The notes: generated by a model from the sequence alone, not told the origin. A DNA stretch of 64,000 bases from Virgibacillus_P tibetensis (GCF_036026595.1 NZ_JARZFX010000001.1:434001-498000); one strand, 5' to 3'; shown: positions 18,093-26,149, numbered from the stretch's first letter. Program-made: numbers and translations.

Positions 18093-18104
18093 GAACATTT
18101 GTTC
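18093..18104. promoter_or_regulatory. LexA (DinR)-type SOS box upstream of integrase
   Basis: GAAC-ATTT-GTTC inside a longer 20-bp palindrome (TATAGAAC / GTTCTATA) 31 bp upstream of the int start. Firmicute LexA boxes have GAAC-N4-GTTC. TATATT on the minus strand (just downstream of the box) could be the -10 element, so LexA would cover the promoter. Confidence 0.6.
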
Positions 18105-18162
18105 TATATATGATATACTATAAATAAATAATTTTCAAATAATAAATTGTTACTTTTTACCA

Positions 18163-18256
18163 GTGTGGTGTTTACCACACTTATAAACAGGTTATTGAAC
18201 TATAATGCAATTAGCTATTCGGCTAATTTGTGTCGGTGAGTAGATATAATCTACTC
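18163..18256. promoter_or_regulatory. Cluster of three inverted repeats between int and the small HTH gene
   Basis: GTGTGGT / ACCACAC (18163-18180), AATTAGC / GCTAATT (18209-18228) and GAGTAGAT / ATCTACTC (18238-18256, over the stop of the HTH gene). None has a good T-run, so they may be operators or processing hairpins rather than terminators. Confidence 0.4.
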
Positions 18257-18475
18257 GTCATCGCCTACTTCAATCCATTCATATAGATCTTCAATATGGC
18301 AATTGAGAATATGTGCAATGTTGTAAGCCACCTGAATCGACATCCTTTGTTTTCCTTTTACATATTTATTTATTTGAGGGGGCTTGACATTTAACCTATG
18401 CGCTAACTCAATTTGTTCCATATCTTTTTGATCCAGTAATTTTTGAAGCAGGCATCTTCCGACTAAATAAGCCAA
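18251..18475 (-). CDS. Small XRE-family HTH regulator
   Basis: 74 aa, almost wholly one helix-turn-helix domain (MEQIELAHRLNVKPPQINKY..., about residues 18-60) with an acidic tail. Leftward, between repressor and int. It may control int or act with the repressor. No partner domain. Confidence 0.8.
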   Translation of the reverse strand: MAYLVGRCLLQKLLDQKDMEQIELAHRLNVKPPQINKYVKGKQRMSIQVAYNIAHILNCHIEDLYEWIEVGDDE

Positions 18476-18576
18476 ATAGACACCCTTTCTATATCAACTA
18501 AGGAGTTGTTTCGCGTTGGGCAAGCATGTTGATTTGTTTGAACTCATAGAGAAATTAATCAAATCCGAAAAAGAAG

Positions 18577-18942
18577 TTATTTCATGTCACGAAGAGAACG
18601 AATAAAAGTAATTGCAGCTTTTATTTCTTCTTCTGTCGCAGTCTTGCCGTCAACGGTTAGGCTGTATTTCTTTTGTAGTTCTTCAAGACTAAAATCATTC
18701 TGAAGATCGTGTATAAAGTCTTCTTCATTATTTGTTAGGTCTGATCTACCCAACAAATAATCAAGAGAACAATCATAGAAGTCGGCTATCTTTTCCAAGG
18801 TGTCGTAGTCCGGTTCTCTCGTTCCTTGTTCATAGTTGGCAAGTTTACCGCGCGAAAAATCTAATTTTTTCGCAGCTTCATATTGGCTCAAACCCTTTTC
18901 CTTCCTTAATTGTTTCAATCTTTCTTTCAACATTTTCATCAC
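18577..18942 (-). CDS. Prophage repressor (XRE family, cI-like)
   Basis: 121 aa. N-terminal HTH (residues 5-60: GLSQYEAAKKLDFSRGKLANYEQG), tetramer/dimer-type short C-terminus, no S24 peptidase domain, so it is not a self-cleaving LexA-like repressor. Divergent from the cro-like gene across an intergenic region with three identical operators, one in its own promoter. This is the lysogeny regulator by position. Confidence 0.88.
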   Translation of the reverse strand: MMKMLKERLKQLRKEKGLSQYEAAKKLDFSRGKLANYEQGTREPDYDTLEKIADFYDCSLDYLLGRSDLTNNEEDFIHDLQNDFSLEELQKKYSLTVDGKTATEEEIKAAITFIRSLRDMK

Positions 18943-18954
18943 ACCTTCTTAAAC

Positions 18955-18984
18955 ATTATAGGAAACATTTAGTTTCCTTTCCAC
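18955..18984 (-). promoter_or_regulatory. Repressor promoter with operator O1
   Basis: On the minus strand TATAAT (complement of 18955-18960) lies 17 bp from TGGAAA. The spacer is exactly operator O1, GGAAAC-N5-GTTTCC (18961-18977), indicating autoregulation. Confidence 0.6.
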
Positions 18985-19023
18985 CTTAAAAAACAAAAAG
19001 ACACAAAAAGTTTCTAAAAACAC

Positions 19024-19081
19024 TTGACGGAAACAAAACGTTTCTGTTATATTATTACCACAAAGGAAACAAAACGTTTCT
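19024..19081 (+). promoter_or_regulatory. Rightward early promoter with operators O2 and O3
   Basis: TTGACG (19024-19029), 18-bp spacer, TATATT (19048-19053). O2 (GGAAAC-N5-GTTTCT, 19029-19045) fills the spacer and O3 (19065-19081) lies just downstream. Same half-sites as O1. A single half-site GTTTCC is at 19302. Confidence 0.75.
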
Positions 19082-19101
19082 GCACAAGTGAGGTGAAGGA
19101 A

Positions 19102-19287
19102 TTGGTAAGAAAAAAATTAACCGACTATCGGGGTCACGAAAAACGAAAAACAATCGCTACTCATTTAGGAATTACCCCTCAGATGTTGGGAGCAATTGAA
19201 AGGGGTGATCGTACTCCATCATTATCATTAGCTAAAAAGATAGCCGATTATTATGGGGTGTCCGTTGATGAAATTTTTTTTAAATAA
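19102..19287 (+). CDS. Cro-like XRE regulator
   Basis: 61 aa from TTG 19102, chosen because GAGGTGAAGG lies just upstream; the longer frame from 19024 runs through the promoter and operators. One HTH domain (TIATHLGITPQMLGAIERGDRTPSL). First gene of the rightward early operon, opposite the repressor. Confidence 0.78.
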   Translation: MVRKKLTDYRGHEKRKTIATHLGITPQMLGAIERGDRTPSLSLAKKIADYYGVSVDEIFFK

Positions 19288-19358
19288 AATAGACACGATT
19301 CGTTTCCGTTGTTATCTTGCCCAAATTATTCTCGGATTATTCACGAAAGGAGAAGAGC

Positions 19359-19562
19359 ATGCAACAAGTTGAAGAACAGCAAAACATAAAGATAAAAGAA
19401 GCTGCAAGAATCTTAGGTAAGTCCGAACAATTTATCCGAATTGGCTTGCAACGAAATATCTTTCCGTTCGGCTACGCGGTGAAAATGTCGAGTGTTTGGA
19501 CTTATCACATTTCACCTAAGAAATTAAATGATTATGTCGGGGGAGGGAAGCAAACCAAATGA
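19359..19562 (+). CDS. Small DNA-binding protein (helix-turn-helix, excisionase-like)
   Basis: 67 aa from ATG 19359 (GAAAGGAGAAG upstream). KIKEAARILGKSEQFIRIGLQRNIFPFGYAVK looks like a MerR/Xis-type winged helix with a YHISPKKLNDYV end. It could be the excisionase or a transcription factor; position in the early operon suits both. Confidence 0.55.
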   Translation: MQQVEEQQNIKIKEAARILGKSEQFIRIGLQRNIFPFGYAVKMSSVWTYHISPKKLNDYVGGGKQTK

Positions 19563-19804
19563 ACGCATTCAGTAGAAACATGTTAGAACGACACTGGCAA
19601 CGTTATCACGAAATTATCAATGGTCAAGAAGCACTAAAAGAAAAAAGGTTAGTCGTGCTTAAACGTGACCTGGAACAAACATATGATATTCCAGTTTTGG
19701 CTTTAGCTGATGAAGCTTTTATAAGAGATAACCCAGAGGTTATGAAGTTGTACGCAGATGTTACTGAACATGTTGTAGGTGTATTAATTGGGAGGTTAGA
19801 TTAG
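19559..19804 (+). CDS. Hypothetical phage early protein
   Basis: 81 aa, overlaps the previous gene by 4 bp (ATGA). No known domain seen; helical, mixed charge. Confidence 0.6.
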   Translation: MNAFSRNMLERHWQRYHEIINGQEALKEKRLVVLKRDLEQTYDIPVLALADEAFIRDNPEVMKLYADVTEHVVGVLIGRLD

Positions 19805-20056
19805 ATGGAAATTCCTGAATATATGAATGTAAAACTGGAAGAAAATTTAAAGCTCTTGGAAGAAAATCGCGCGCTAGCAAAAGAAATTCGCTCTAAACAA
19901 AATATGACAGATGAACGCATAAAAACTCATGATGCTAAATTAAGAATTGCTTTATGGCATGCCTTATGTGTCCATGAAGACAAATTAAAAGAATCTATTG
20001 AACGCAAAAATAAAATATTGGCAGATAGAGAGGTTGGATTAGATGGAGAAGGTTAA
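19805..20056 (+). CDS. Hypothetical coiled-coil early protein
   Basis: 83 aa, Leu/Glu/Lys-rich helices suggesting a coiled coil throughout. Good GGGAGG site; overlaps the next gene. Confidence 0.6.
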   Translation: MEIPEYMNVKLEENLKLLEENRALAKEIRSKQNMTDERIKTHDAKLRIALWHALCVHEDKLKESIERKNKILADREVGLDGEG

Positions 20057-20633
20057 GCTAACACAGGAGCAGGCGGATGCAATATATCAATGGAGAAAGT
20101 GTTCAGAAAAAGATGATTCAGAATTAGTGGAAAAACATATTCAAGGGTGGGTGCTTGAAACAGATCAACCCTTAAATGACTTAGATTTAGATGATTTTAT
20201 CAAAGCTTTATACGTCGGTTATGAAGTAGAACCAGAGTTTGAAGTTGGGGATTGGGTTGTTCATGATTTGAATAAAACTCCGCGAAAGATTTTGAGGGAA
20301 TCAAATCACGCAAATGGCGATTGTGGAAAATTCGTTTTAGAAGATAAATGGGGTGTATTGCCAGATTTTTTACGTCATGCCACACCAAAAGAAATCAAAC
20401 AAGAAAAAGAACGCAGATGGTGGAGTAAACATGGTAGGGAAGTCTGGGTAATAAAAGAAGGTGACTTTCTTTCAAGTCCATACGGAGGCTCCTGTGAAGT
20501 CGCATCAGTGGATGAAAATAAAGGCATTCGTTTTGCTTACGGCTACGGCTATTACGATTGGGAAGTTATCAAATCAGAATATAAAGTTGCTTGCTTCATC
20601 AAAAACCGTTTAGACAAGGAGGTAACTAAATGA
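20043..20633 (+). CDS. Hypothetical phage protein
   Basis: 196 aa, acidic, tryptophan-rich (RRWWSKHGREVW, YGYYDWEV). The N-terminal third is helical; the middle EVGDWVVHDLNKTPRKI and DFLSSPYGGSCEVASVDE resemble small beta-barrel binding modules seen in phage proteins. Function unknown. Confidence 0.6.
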   Translation: MEKVKLTQEQADAIYQWRKCSEKDDSELVEKHIQGWVLETDQPLNDLDLDDFIKALYVGYEVEPEFEVGDWVVHDLNKTPRKILRESNHANGDCGKFVLEDKWGVLPDFLRHATPKEIKQEKERRWWSKHGREVWVIKEGDFLSSPYGGSCEVASVDENKGIRFAYGYGYYDWEVIKSEYKVACFIKNRLDKEVTK

Positions 20634-20875
20634 TTCAGGACCATTATTTAACTGAAGATTATGATCAAGTAGCTGCTCATTTAGATATCATGCACAAGTC
20701 GCTGATGGGCATTCTTAACAGCGCAACAACAGGCGACTTTACCCACACGGATGATTACCAAATACAAATGCAAAAATCTTTAAAAGTGATGATGGCTCTT
20801 AATTTTAAAAAGCAAAAACGTGATGAGTTCGAAACTCTAAATAACGGAGTTTATGCCAGGAGAGGATGGAGGTGA
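20630..20875 (+). CDS. Hypothetical phage early protein
   Basis: 81 aa, overlaps the previous gene by 4 bp. No domain recognised. Confidence 0.6.
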   Translation: MIQDHYLTEDYDQVAAHLDIMHKSLMGILNSATTGDFTHTDDYQIQMQKSLKVMMALNFKKQKRDEFETLNNGVYARRGWR

Positions 20876-20976
20876 TAAATAAATTAGTCGAGTCGGGTTG
20901 GATATATGTCGGGTTGTTTGCAGTTGCTTATGTGTGGGTGATGGTGCTGTTGTTGGATTGGGTTAAGAGTTTGTGA
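20872..20976 (+). CDS. Single-span membrane microprotein (34 aa)
   Basis: GTG start overlapping the previous stop, GGATGGAGG ribosome site. Nearly all of it is one hydrophobic helix (WIYVGLFAVAYVWVMVLLL) followed by DWVKSL. Confidence 0.5.
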   Translation: MINKLVESGWIYVGLFAVAYVWVMVLLLDWVKSL

Positions 20977-20991
20977 GGGGAGGGTGAGAAT

Positions 20992-21138
20992 TTGAAAATG
21001 CTTAACTTCATTAAAAATATCGAAGTCACATTATCAGGAGGATTTGCAGTATACGGACTTATTTGCATAGCTTTTGTAACGTTTATGGGATTATGGCAGT
21101 TGTTTGATCTGTGGTTTAAGTTGATTAATAAAATTTGA
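20992..21138 (+). CDS. Small membrane protein (48 aa)
   Basis: TTG start with AGGGGAGGGTGAG upstream. One hydrophobic helix (residues 16-36, FAVYGLICIAFVTFMGLW) with basic ends. Unknown role. Confidence 0.5.
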   Translation: MKMLNFIKNIEVTLSGGFAVYGLICIAFVTFMGLWQLFDLWFKLINKI

Positions 21139-21154
21139 AAGGGTGGGTTATGAA

Positions 21155-21739
21155 ATGAGTATTACAAAAGGTAGTTTAAGAAATTTTATTGAAGGACGTT
21201 TTAGAGAAGCATCTGAAAAAGTCAATACTGAAATCGGTGAATATTATGAAAGTGAAATCGAACCTTTGCTTGATGACAAACTTCAGAATTTGGACAAGGC
21301 AATAAAACAAGTTTCAAAAATATCTGATGAATTCTTAAAATTCCAGGAGGACAATGGGTTATCTGATTATTTCTATTCTCGTTATCTGAGAGACTTCAAC
21401 AACTTCACTAGCATAAAAGGAAGCACTAAGAACAAAGAACTCACATCAATAAAATTCTGTGTGAGAAACGATAAAACATACACTCTGTTTGGTTTAGAAG
21501 AAGAGATCGAGAAAGCAAAGAAAGATCTCAGACCAAAATTTAATAAGTTGAAGGACCTCAATAAATTACAAAGTGAAATTAACGCTGTTATTACCAATGC
21601 AACAACAGGTAAAAAAGCGTATAACGATTTAAAAATATTAGGTGTCGATATGGAAGATTACAAAGAAGTGAACGCCAACCTACCAGCTATTAAAAAATTC
21701 AGCGTAGATACTTGCCTTGTGAATGGTAATTGCGAATGA
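21155..21739 (+). CDS. Hypothetical coiled-coil phage protein
   Basis: 194 aa from ATG 21155 (AAAGGGTGGG upstream). Lys/Glu-rich helices, probably coiled coil at 25-70 and 110-150. No catalytic motif. Confidence 0.6.
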   Translation: MSITKGSLRNFIEGRFREASEKVNTEIGEYYESEIEPLLDDKLQNLDKAIKQVSKISDEFLKFQEDNGLSDYFYSRYLRDFNNFTSIKGSTKNKELTSIKFCVRNDKTYTLFGLEEEIEKAKKDLRPKFNKLKDLNKLQSEINAVITNATTGKKAYNDLKILGVDMEDYKEVNANLPAIKKFSVDTCLVNGNCE

Positions 21740-21754
21740 GGGGAGGTGAAAAAC

Positions 21755-21922
21755 GTGACCCACGAGGAGCTGTTATCTGCTGTCGAAGAGTTAACGGAAA
21801 CCGCTGGACAAGCTGATGATCTGCTAAAAGAAAACAAGCTATTACGCGAAGAAATAAAAGGGCTGAATGAGTTAGTTCGTTTTTGGCAGCGGTTAGCTAA
21901 GAAAGTTGGAGGTGACAAATAA
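21755..21922 (+). CDS. Small coiled-coil protein (55 aa)
   Basis: GTG start after GGGGAGGTG. Heptad-like leucines (LLKENKLLREEIKGLNELV). Ends in the ribosome site of the next gene. Confidence 0.55.
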   Translation: MTHEELLSAVEELTETAGQADDLLKENKLLREEIKGLNELVRFWQRLAKKVGGDK

Positions 21923-22000
21923 TTGTACAGTTTAAAAGATTTATCTATGAATCTAGCAGGTGCATTAGCAGTAGGGTTAGTGATTATGCTGCTCATGTAA
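21923..22000 (+). CDS. Membrane microprotein (25 aa)
   Basis: TTG start 1 bp after the previous stop with GGAGGTGAC upstream. Short hydrophobic helix (LAGALAVGLVIMLLM). Could be chance, but the strong ribosome site argues for translation. Confidence 0.4.
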   Translation: MYSLKDLSMNLAGALAVGLVIMLLM

Positions 22001-22006
22001 AAAACC

Positions 22007-22024
22007 CACTGACTGCAATCAGTG
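22007..22024. terminator. Short hairpin, possible weak terminator
   Basis: CACTGA / TCAGTG with 6-nt loop. On the minus strand it is followed by GGTTTTTT; on the plus strand by AGCTTT. Confidence 0.4.
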
Positions 22025-22085
22025 AGCTTTAAAAAATATTTGATTACTATCATTATAACACGGTGAGTTGAGAGGTGACAACGAG

Positions 22086-22376
22086 GTGAATCAAACGGAA
22101 AAAGCAATCGAGGACCAAATAAAGCGTTATCTTGATTCAATTGGAGCGTGGCACATGAAAGTGCACGGTAGTATGTATCAAAAAGCAGGCATACCTGACT
22201 TGATCGGAGTAGTAAATTCTTCATTTGTTGGAATAGAAGTAAAGAAGATCGGCGGTCGCGTATCGGCTTTGCAGACTGCAAACATTAAATTAATCAATCA
22301 AGCTGGAGGGCATGCATTTGTGGCGTATTCAGTTAATGATGTGAAGCAAGAATTTAGAGAGAGGGGGATTACATGA
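22086..22376 (+). CDS. VRR-NUC domain nuclease
   Basis: Structure-specific nuclease fold (PD-(D/E)xK). 96 aa from GTG 22086 (GAGAGGTGA upstream). Core KAGIPDLIGVVNSSFVGIEVKKIGGRVSALQ shows the D...(E)xK pattern and the Q of the family. Such genes are usual in Firmicute phage replication modules; overlaps the helicase by 4 bp. Confidence 0.85.
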   Translation: MNQTEKAIEDQIKRYLDSIGAWHMKVHGSMYQKAGIPDLIGVVNSSFVGIEVKKIGGRVSALQTANIKLINQAGGHAFVAYSVNDVKQEFRERGIT

Positions 22377-23584
22377 CTATTCTTTATCCAACTCAACAAA
22401 GTGTATTAGACGGGGCTAAGTCATCTTATTTGTATAACTTGGGCACATCATCAGGAAAAACCTTAATTTCGATTTATCACTACCTAAAACACTATCAGGG
22501 TGAGCCGTTATTAATTGTCCAACCTCCGCAGAAATTAAAAACCGGGGAGTGGGCAGATGAGATAGATGTTGTTGAAAAGGCGGAAGGGATAACCATTCGA
22601 TACGATCAGTTATCAGTCGGAATGTTGGCTAAAAAGTGGCAGGAATTTAAAGGGTATTTTGTCATATTTGATGAAGCGCATTTAATCAAAACGCCAACAA
22701 GCAAACGAGGAAAGGCAGCATTGCATCTTTCAAAAGTATCAAGCGACTTTGTTTTATTGACCGCAACCGCAGCTGCTACTTGGGAAGATACGATAAATTA
22801 CTTCTTAATGTTTGGTTTCTATAAGAACAAAACACAGTTTTTTAAAGAACATGCAATTCTAGGAGATATGTACCTGGGTAATAGGGTTATCAAAAAGCCA
22901 GTCGATTGGAAAGAACAAGATGATTTAAAGCGTAAATTTAATTCATTTAGCATCAAGAAAGAAACGACATATTTTGTTGATTTACCGGACACACAAATTA
23001 AGGACGTGACATTCAAATCATCAAGAGAATACAACACGATACTTAAAGACAGAGTACTAGAAATTGATGATGAGATGTTACTTTTTGATACTCAACCTAA
23101 ATTGCAATCAGCATTACGTTATTATGCTAACCAAAAAGATAAGCTTTCATACACTGAAATGTTAGCAGATGGCACCGACGAAAATATCCTTATCTTCTAT
23201 CAGTATACGAAAGAAAGGGACAAGTTATTACAACTTTTAAAGAAGTTAAAGAAAAAAGTTTTTGAGGTAAACGGACAAAACTTTCATTTACCTACAAAAG
23301 AAGAACGCCCTGATTTAAAAAACAGTGTCACGATCTGCCAGTATCAATCTGGAAGCGCAGCTATTGAATTGCAATATTGTAACCAGGTGATCTTCTACAC
23401 ACCGACATATAGTTATATCGACTATACGCAAGCGATGGGCAGAGCTGTAAGGCACGGTAACAAAAATAAAGTGACCATTTATAGGTATCAGACAAACAAA
23501 ACCATTGAGACAGCTATATATGGTGCCCTTAAAAACAAGAGGGACTTTACAGAAGAATTGTTTAGGAAGGAGCTGAAGCTGTGA
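22373..23584 (+). CDS. DEAD/DEAH-box helicase (SF2)
   Basis: 403 aa. Walker A GTSSGKTLIS (about residues 23-32), DEAH in FVIFDEAHLIK, motif III LTATAAA, motif VI QAMGRAVRHG. Phage SF2 helicase for replication fork or recombination work. It overlaps its neighbours by 4 bp on both sides, so it is translated in a chain with the VRR-NUC and YqaJ genes. Confidence 0.88.
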   Translation: MTILYPTQQSVLDGAKSSYLYNLGTSSGKTLISIYHYLKHYQGEPLLIVQPPQKLKTGEWADEIDVVEKAEGITIRYDQLSVGMLAKKWQEFKGYFVIFDEAHLIKTPTSKRGKAALHLSKVSSDFVLLTATAAATWEDTINYFLMFGFYKNKTQFFKEHAILGDMYLGNRVIKKPVDWKEQDDLKRKFNSFSIKKETTYFVDLPDTQIKDVTFKSSREYNTILKDRVLEIDDEMLLFDTQPKLQSALRYYANQKDKLSYTEMLADGTDENILIFYQYTKERDKLLQLLKKLKKKVFEVNGQNFHLPTKEERPDLKNSVTICQYQSGSAAIELQYCNQVIFYTPTYSYIDYTQAMGRAVRHGNKNKVTIYRYQTNKTIETAIYGALKNKRDFTEELFRKELKL

Positions 23585-25077
23585 GCCTTACCACCCAAGC
23601 AGGCGATAACGTCACTAAAAACAGAAATAAGTACGTCGGTGGATCGGACATACCTACCATCTTAGGTATCAATAAATACAAAACGAAATACGAGCTGGCC
23701 CAGGAGAAGCTAGGTATTACAAAATCAGAATTCAAAGGCAATGAGTATACCGAATACGGAAACATTATGGAGCCACAAATCAGGGATTATATCAATGCAG
23801 TAGAGATGATGTCTTTTAAAGAACAAACCAAAAAGGATGATCAATTAGGTATTAGATCAAACACGGATGGTTTTGATGCAGGCGCAAGTGTAATTCTTGA
23901 AATCAAAACACATGGTAAGACACCGACGATGGAAGCATACAAAGTGCAAATGCAACTGTACATGTATCAATTCGATGTAGACGTAGGTTGGTTGGCTCTT
24001 TATGAAAGACCGAAGGATTTCGATGCTGAATTTGATAATCAACACCTGAAAATCCAAACCGTAAAACGCGATGATGATTACATCAACAAAATATTAGCAG
24101 CAGTTAAAGAGTTCTGGGAGGCTTGCGACTATCTAAGAAATAACCCTGGTGCAAGTGAACATGATTTTAATAATTTTATAAAGGGAGATGAGATTGTGGC
24201 TACAAGTACAGCGGAATTACAAGTAAAAACACTTAAATTTGAACCGGCTAAAGTGGAGTTTAACTACAAAGAGTTGGAAGCAATTCTTGAAGAAAATCTT
24301 AAAAAATATAACGGGCTTACATTTACAGAAGATGATGTGGCTGAGTGTAAGAAAACAATTGCTGAATTAAGAAAAGGAAAGAAAGCGGTTGATAGCTATC
24401 GCTTGGATACTAAGAAAAAACTAACGAAGTCTGTAACTGATTTTGAAAACCAGTGTAAGCAGCTTAATAAAAAGTTTGATGAAGTATTAACTCCGTTAGT
24501 TGAACAAAGTGATCAGTTTGAAGAAAAAAGAAAGGATGAGAAAAGGGTAGAGATCCAAGCGGTTATTGACCAACTGGTAGAAGATGAAGAACTTAATGAA
24601 AAGTATGCTGCTGAATTGGTGATTGAGGATAGCTACTTGAATAAAGGAAAAGCCATGAAAGCGATCAATGAAGAATTAAGCCTAAAAGCACAATCTCTTG
24701 GTTTTAAACAAGCTAAGTATCTGGCAGATGAAGAGAACATTGTTAACACTGTAAAACTAGCAAATGCAGAATACAAGATTAACTTAACTGAATCTGCATA
24801 CGTGAGGTTGCTTGAATTTAAAGAGGTTGGCGATATTAAAAGGCAGATCCTAGATGATTCCCACACAGAAGTAGAAAAGCAATTGGAGAAACAAAAGAAA
24901 GAAGTGGAAGTTAAAGAAGTCGTCGCAGAAATAGTTACACCTGTACAAGCTCCAGAAGAGGACGAACCAACCTACTTTGAAGTATATAAAGTAACTGGTA
25001 CTGAGTCGCAGTTGGAAGCTCTTGAATCGTTTATGAAGCATGAACAAATAGAATTTGAAATTGAGGAGGAAAAATAA
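23581..25077 (+). CDS. YqaJ-type exonuclease fused to a DUF1351 domain
   Basis: 498 aa. N-terminal lambda-exonuclease-like YqaJ domain (about 15-190): GGSDIPTILGINKYKT, Glu in YGNIMEPQIRDYI, Asp in NTDGFD and LEIKTHGK give the PD-(D/E)xK site. C-terminal half (about 206-498) is a DUF1351-like coiled-coil segment starting ATSTAELQVKTLKFEPAKVEFNY (split here after 20). The two are separate genes in many phages. A ribosome site and GTG sit at the join, see 24183. GTG start at 23581 overlaps the helicase. Confidence 0.82.
   Translation: MSLTTQAGDNVTKNRNKYVGGSDIPTILGINKYKTKYELAQEKLGITKSEFKGNEYTEYGNIMEPQIRDYINAVEMMSFKEQTKKDDQLGIRSNTDGFDAGASVILEIKTHGKTPTMEAYKVQMQLYMYQFDVDVGWLALYERPKDFDAEFDNQHLKIQTVKRDDDYINKILAAVKEFWEACDYLRNNPGASEHDFNNFIKGDEIVATSTAELQVKTLKFEPAKVEFNYKELEAILEENLKKYNGLTFTEDDVAECKKTIAELRKGKKAVDSYRLDTKKKLTKSVTDFENQCKQLNKKFDEVLTPLVEQSDQFEEKRKDEKRVEIQAVIDQLVEDEELNEKYAAELVIEDSYLNKGKAMKAINEELSLKAQSLGFKQAKYLADEENIVNTVKLANAEYKINLTESAYVRLLEFKEVGDIKRQILDDSHTEVEKQLEKQKKEVEVKEVVAEIVTPVQAPEEDEPTYFEVYKVTGTESQLEALESFMKHEQIEFEIEEEK
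24183..24198 (+). promoter_or_regulatory. Internal ribosome site and GTG start at the YqaJ-DUF1351 junction
   Basis: GGGAGATGAGATT then in-frame GTG (24196), codon 206 of the fusion. Spacing suits translation start, so a separate 293-aa DUF1351 protein may also be made. Confidence 0.45.
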
Positions 25078-26022
25078 ATGTCACTATTACCACCAAACAA
25101 AAAGAAAGTAGCCAAGGAAACACCTAGAAACTTTGTCATCTTTGGAGAAACAATGAATGGTAAAACATATTTTACAGAAGAGTTCCCAAACCCGATCAAT
25201 CTTAATACGGATGGGAATGCGGAAATGATCGAAACTCCTAGTATCAACATCAGTCATCAAAGAGATAGCAAAGGAACGATCACTAAAAGTGTAAGTGATG
25301 TACTATCCGATGTTATCGACGAATTACAGGGAACAAAGCATGGTTTTGAAACAATCGTTCTTGACACTATCGATGACATTATCACGCTATTTGAACAGGA
25401 AATTTGCGAAGGGGAAGGCGTTAAGTCGATAGGAGACATTGGCTGGGGTAAAGGCCATGCAATGTTAGAGATGATGGTCCGGGTGTTGATCATGCGACTA
25501 AAAGAATTAAGCATGAAAAAGAAAGTGAACATCCTTTATATTTCGCGCTCAATTGATATTGAAGAAAACGACGTTTCAAAACAAGTTCCATCTCTTAAAA
25601 AGAAATGGATGAACATCGTAAATGGTAACTCTGATTACACCATTCTTTGTCGCAAGATTGGAAAACAGTACATTCGAAAAGTTGAAAGCAAACGCAAGAA
25701 CTACACCAGAGACAAAATAGATGATGAACAAATTGCCAGTCTGCTAGATACGGTTATTGGTGCTTATGAAAAGAGTAAAAAGACAGATGTTAAAGATGCT
25801 AAAAAGATTGTAGAACAGCAGGAGAAACAAGAGGAATTGGAACAAAAAGCAAAGCGAAAAGAACGTGAGGAAGAAGCAGCAGGCGAGAGCACTAAAGATA
25901 ATCCGGACCCTAAGCAAGATAAACAACCAGAGCAAGCACCTAAAGAAGTAACCAAAGAACCTGAACAATCCAAAAAACAACCAACAGCGAGAAGAAGACC
26001 ACCAAGACAAGCTAGGAGTTAA
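25078..26022 (+). CDS. Sak4-like phage ATPase (RecA-fold recombination mediator)
   Basis: 314 aa. Walker A GETMNGKT (about residues 22-29), Walker B TIVLDTIDDI, then SRSIDIEENDVSKQVPSL; this matches the AAA_24/Sak4 type single-strand annealing ATPases. Residues 240-314 are a highly charged low-complexity tail (KEREEEAAGES..., PKQDKQPEQ). Next to the YqaJ exonuclease it probably forms a two-part recombination system, no RecT or Erf is present. Confidence 0.75.
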   Translation: MSLLPPNKKKVAKETPRNFVIFGETMNGKTYFTEEFPNPINLNTDGNAEMIETPSINISHQRDSKGTITKSVSDVLSDVIDELQGTKHGFETIVLDTIDDIITLFEQEICEGEGVKSIGDIGWGKGHAMLEMMVRVLIMRLKELSMKKKVNILYISRSIDIEENDVSKQVPSLKKKWMNIVNGNSDYTILCRKIGKQYIRKVESKRKNYTRDKIDDEQIASLLDTVIGAYEKSKKTDVKDAKKIVEQQEKQEELEQKAKRKEREEEAAGESTKDNPDPKQDKQPEQAPKEVTKEPEQSKKQPTARRRPPRQARS

Positions 26023-26024
26023 TT

Positions 26025-26144
26025 ATGTCATATGAAGTGGTGTTGGTGATCAGTTGCATTGTAAGCGTATATGTAGGTTATTCATTGGGTGAGTATTTCA
26101 CGAAACGTGACTATAACAAAAAAATTAAAAATAGAAAAGGATGA
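26025..26144 (+). CDS. Small membrane protein (39 aa)
   Basis: ATG 26025 2 bp after the previous stop. Hydrophobic helix 4-22 then basic tail (KRDYNKKIKNRKG). Weak ribosome site, in the previous gene's end. Confidence 0.45.
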   Translation: MSYEVVLVISCIVSVYVGYSLGEYFTKRDYNKKIKNRKG

Positions 26145-26149
26145 TTAAA

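Noticed and set aside
18516..18605. 29-codon plus-strand frame with TTG start and AAGGAG upstream
   Set aside because: Overlaps the repressor end antisense, very short, no promoter; could be chance.
21658..22281. 207-codon minus-strand open frame
   Set aside because: Antisense to four well-spaced early genes with good ribosome sites; low-complexity serine/phenylalanine-rich, no start signal.
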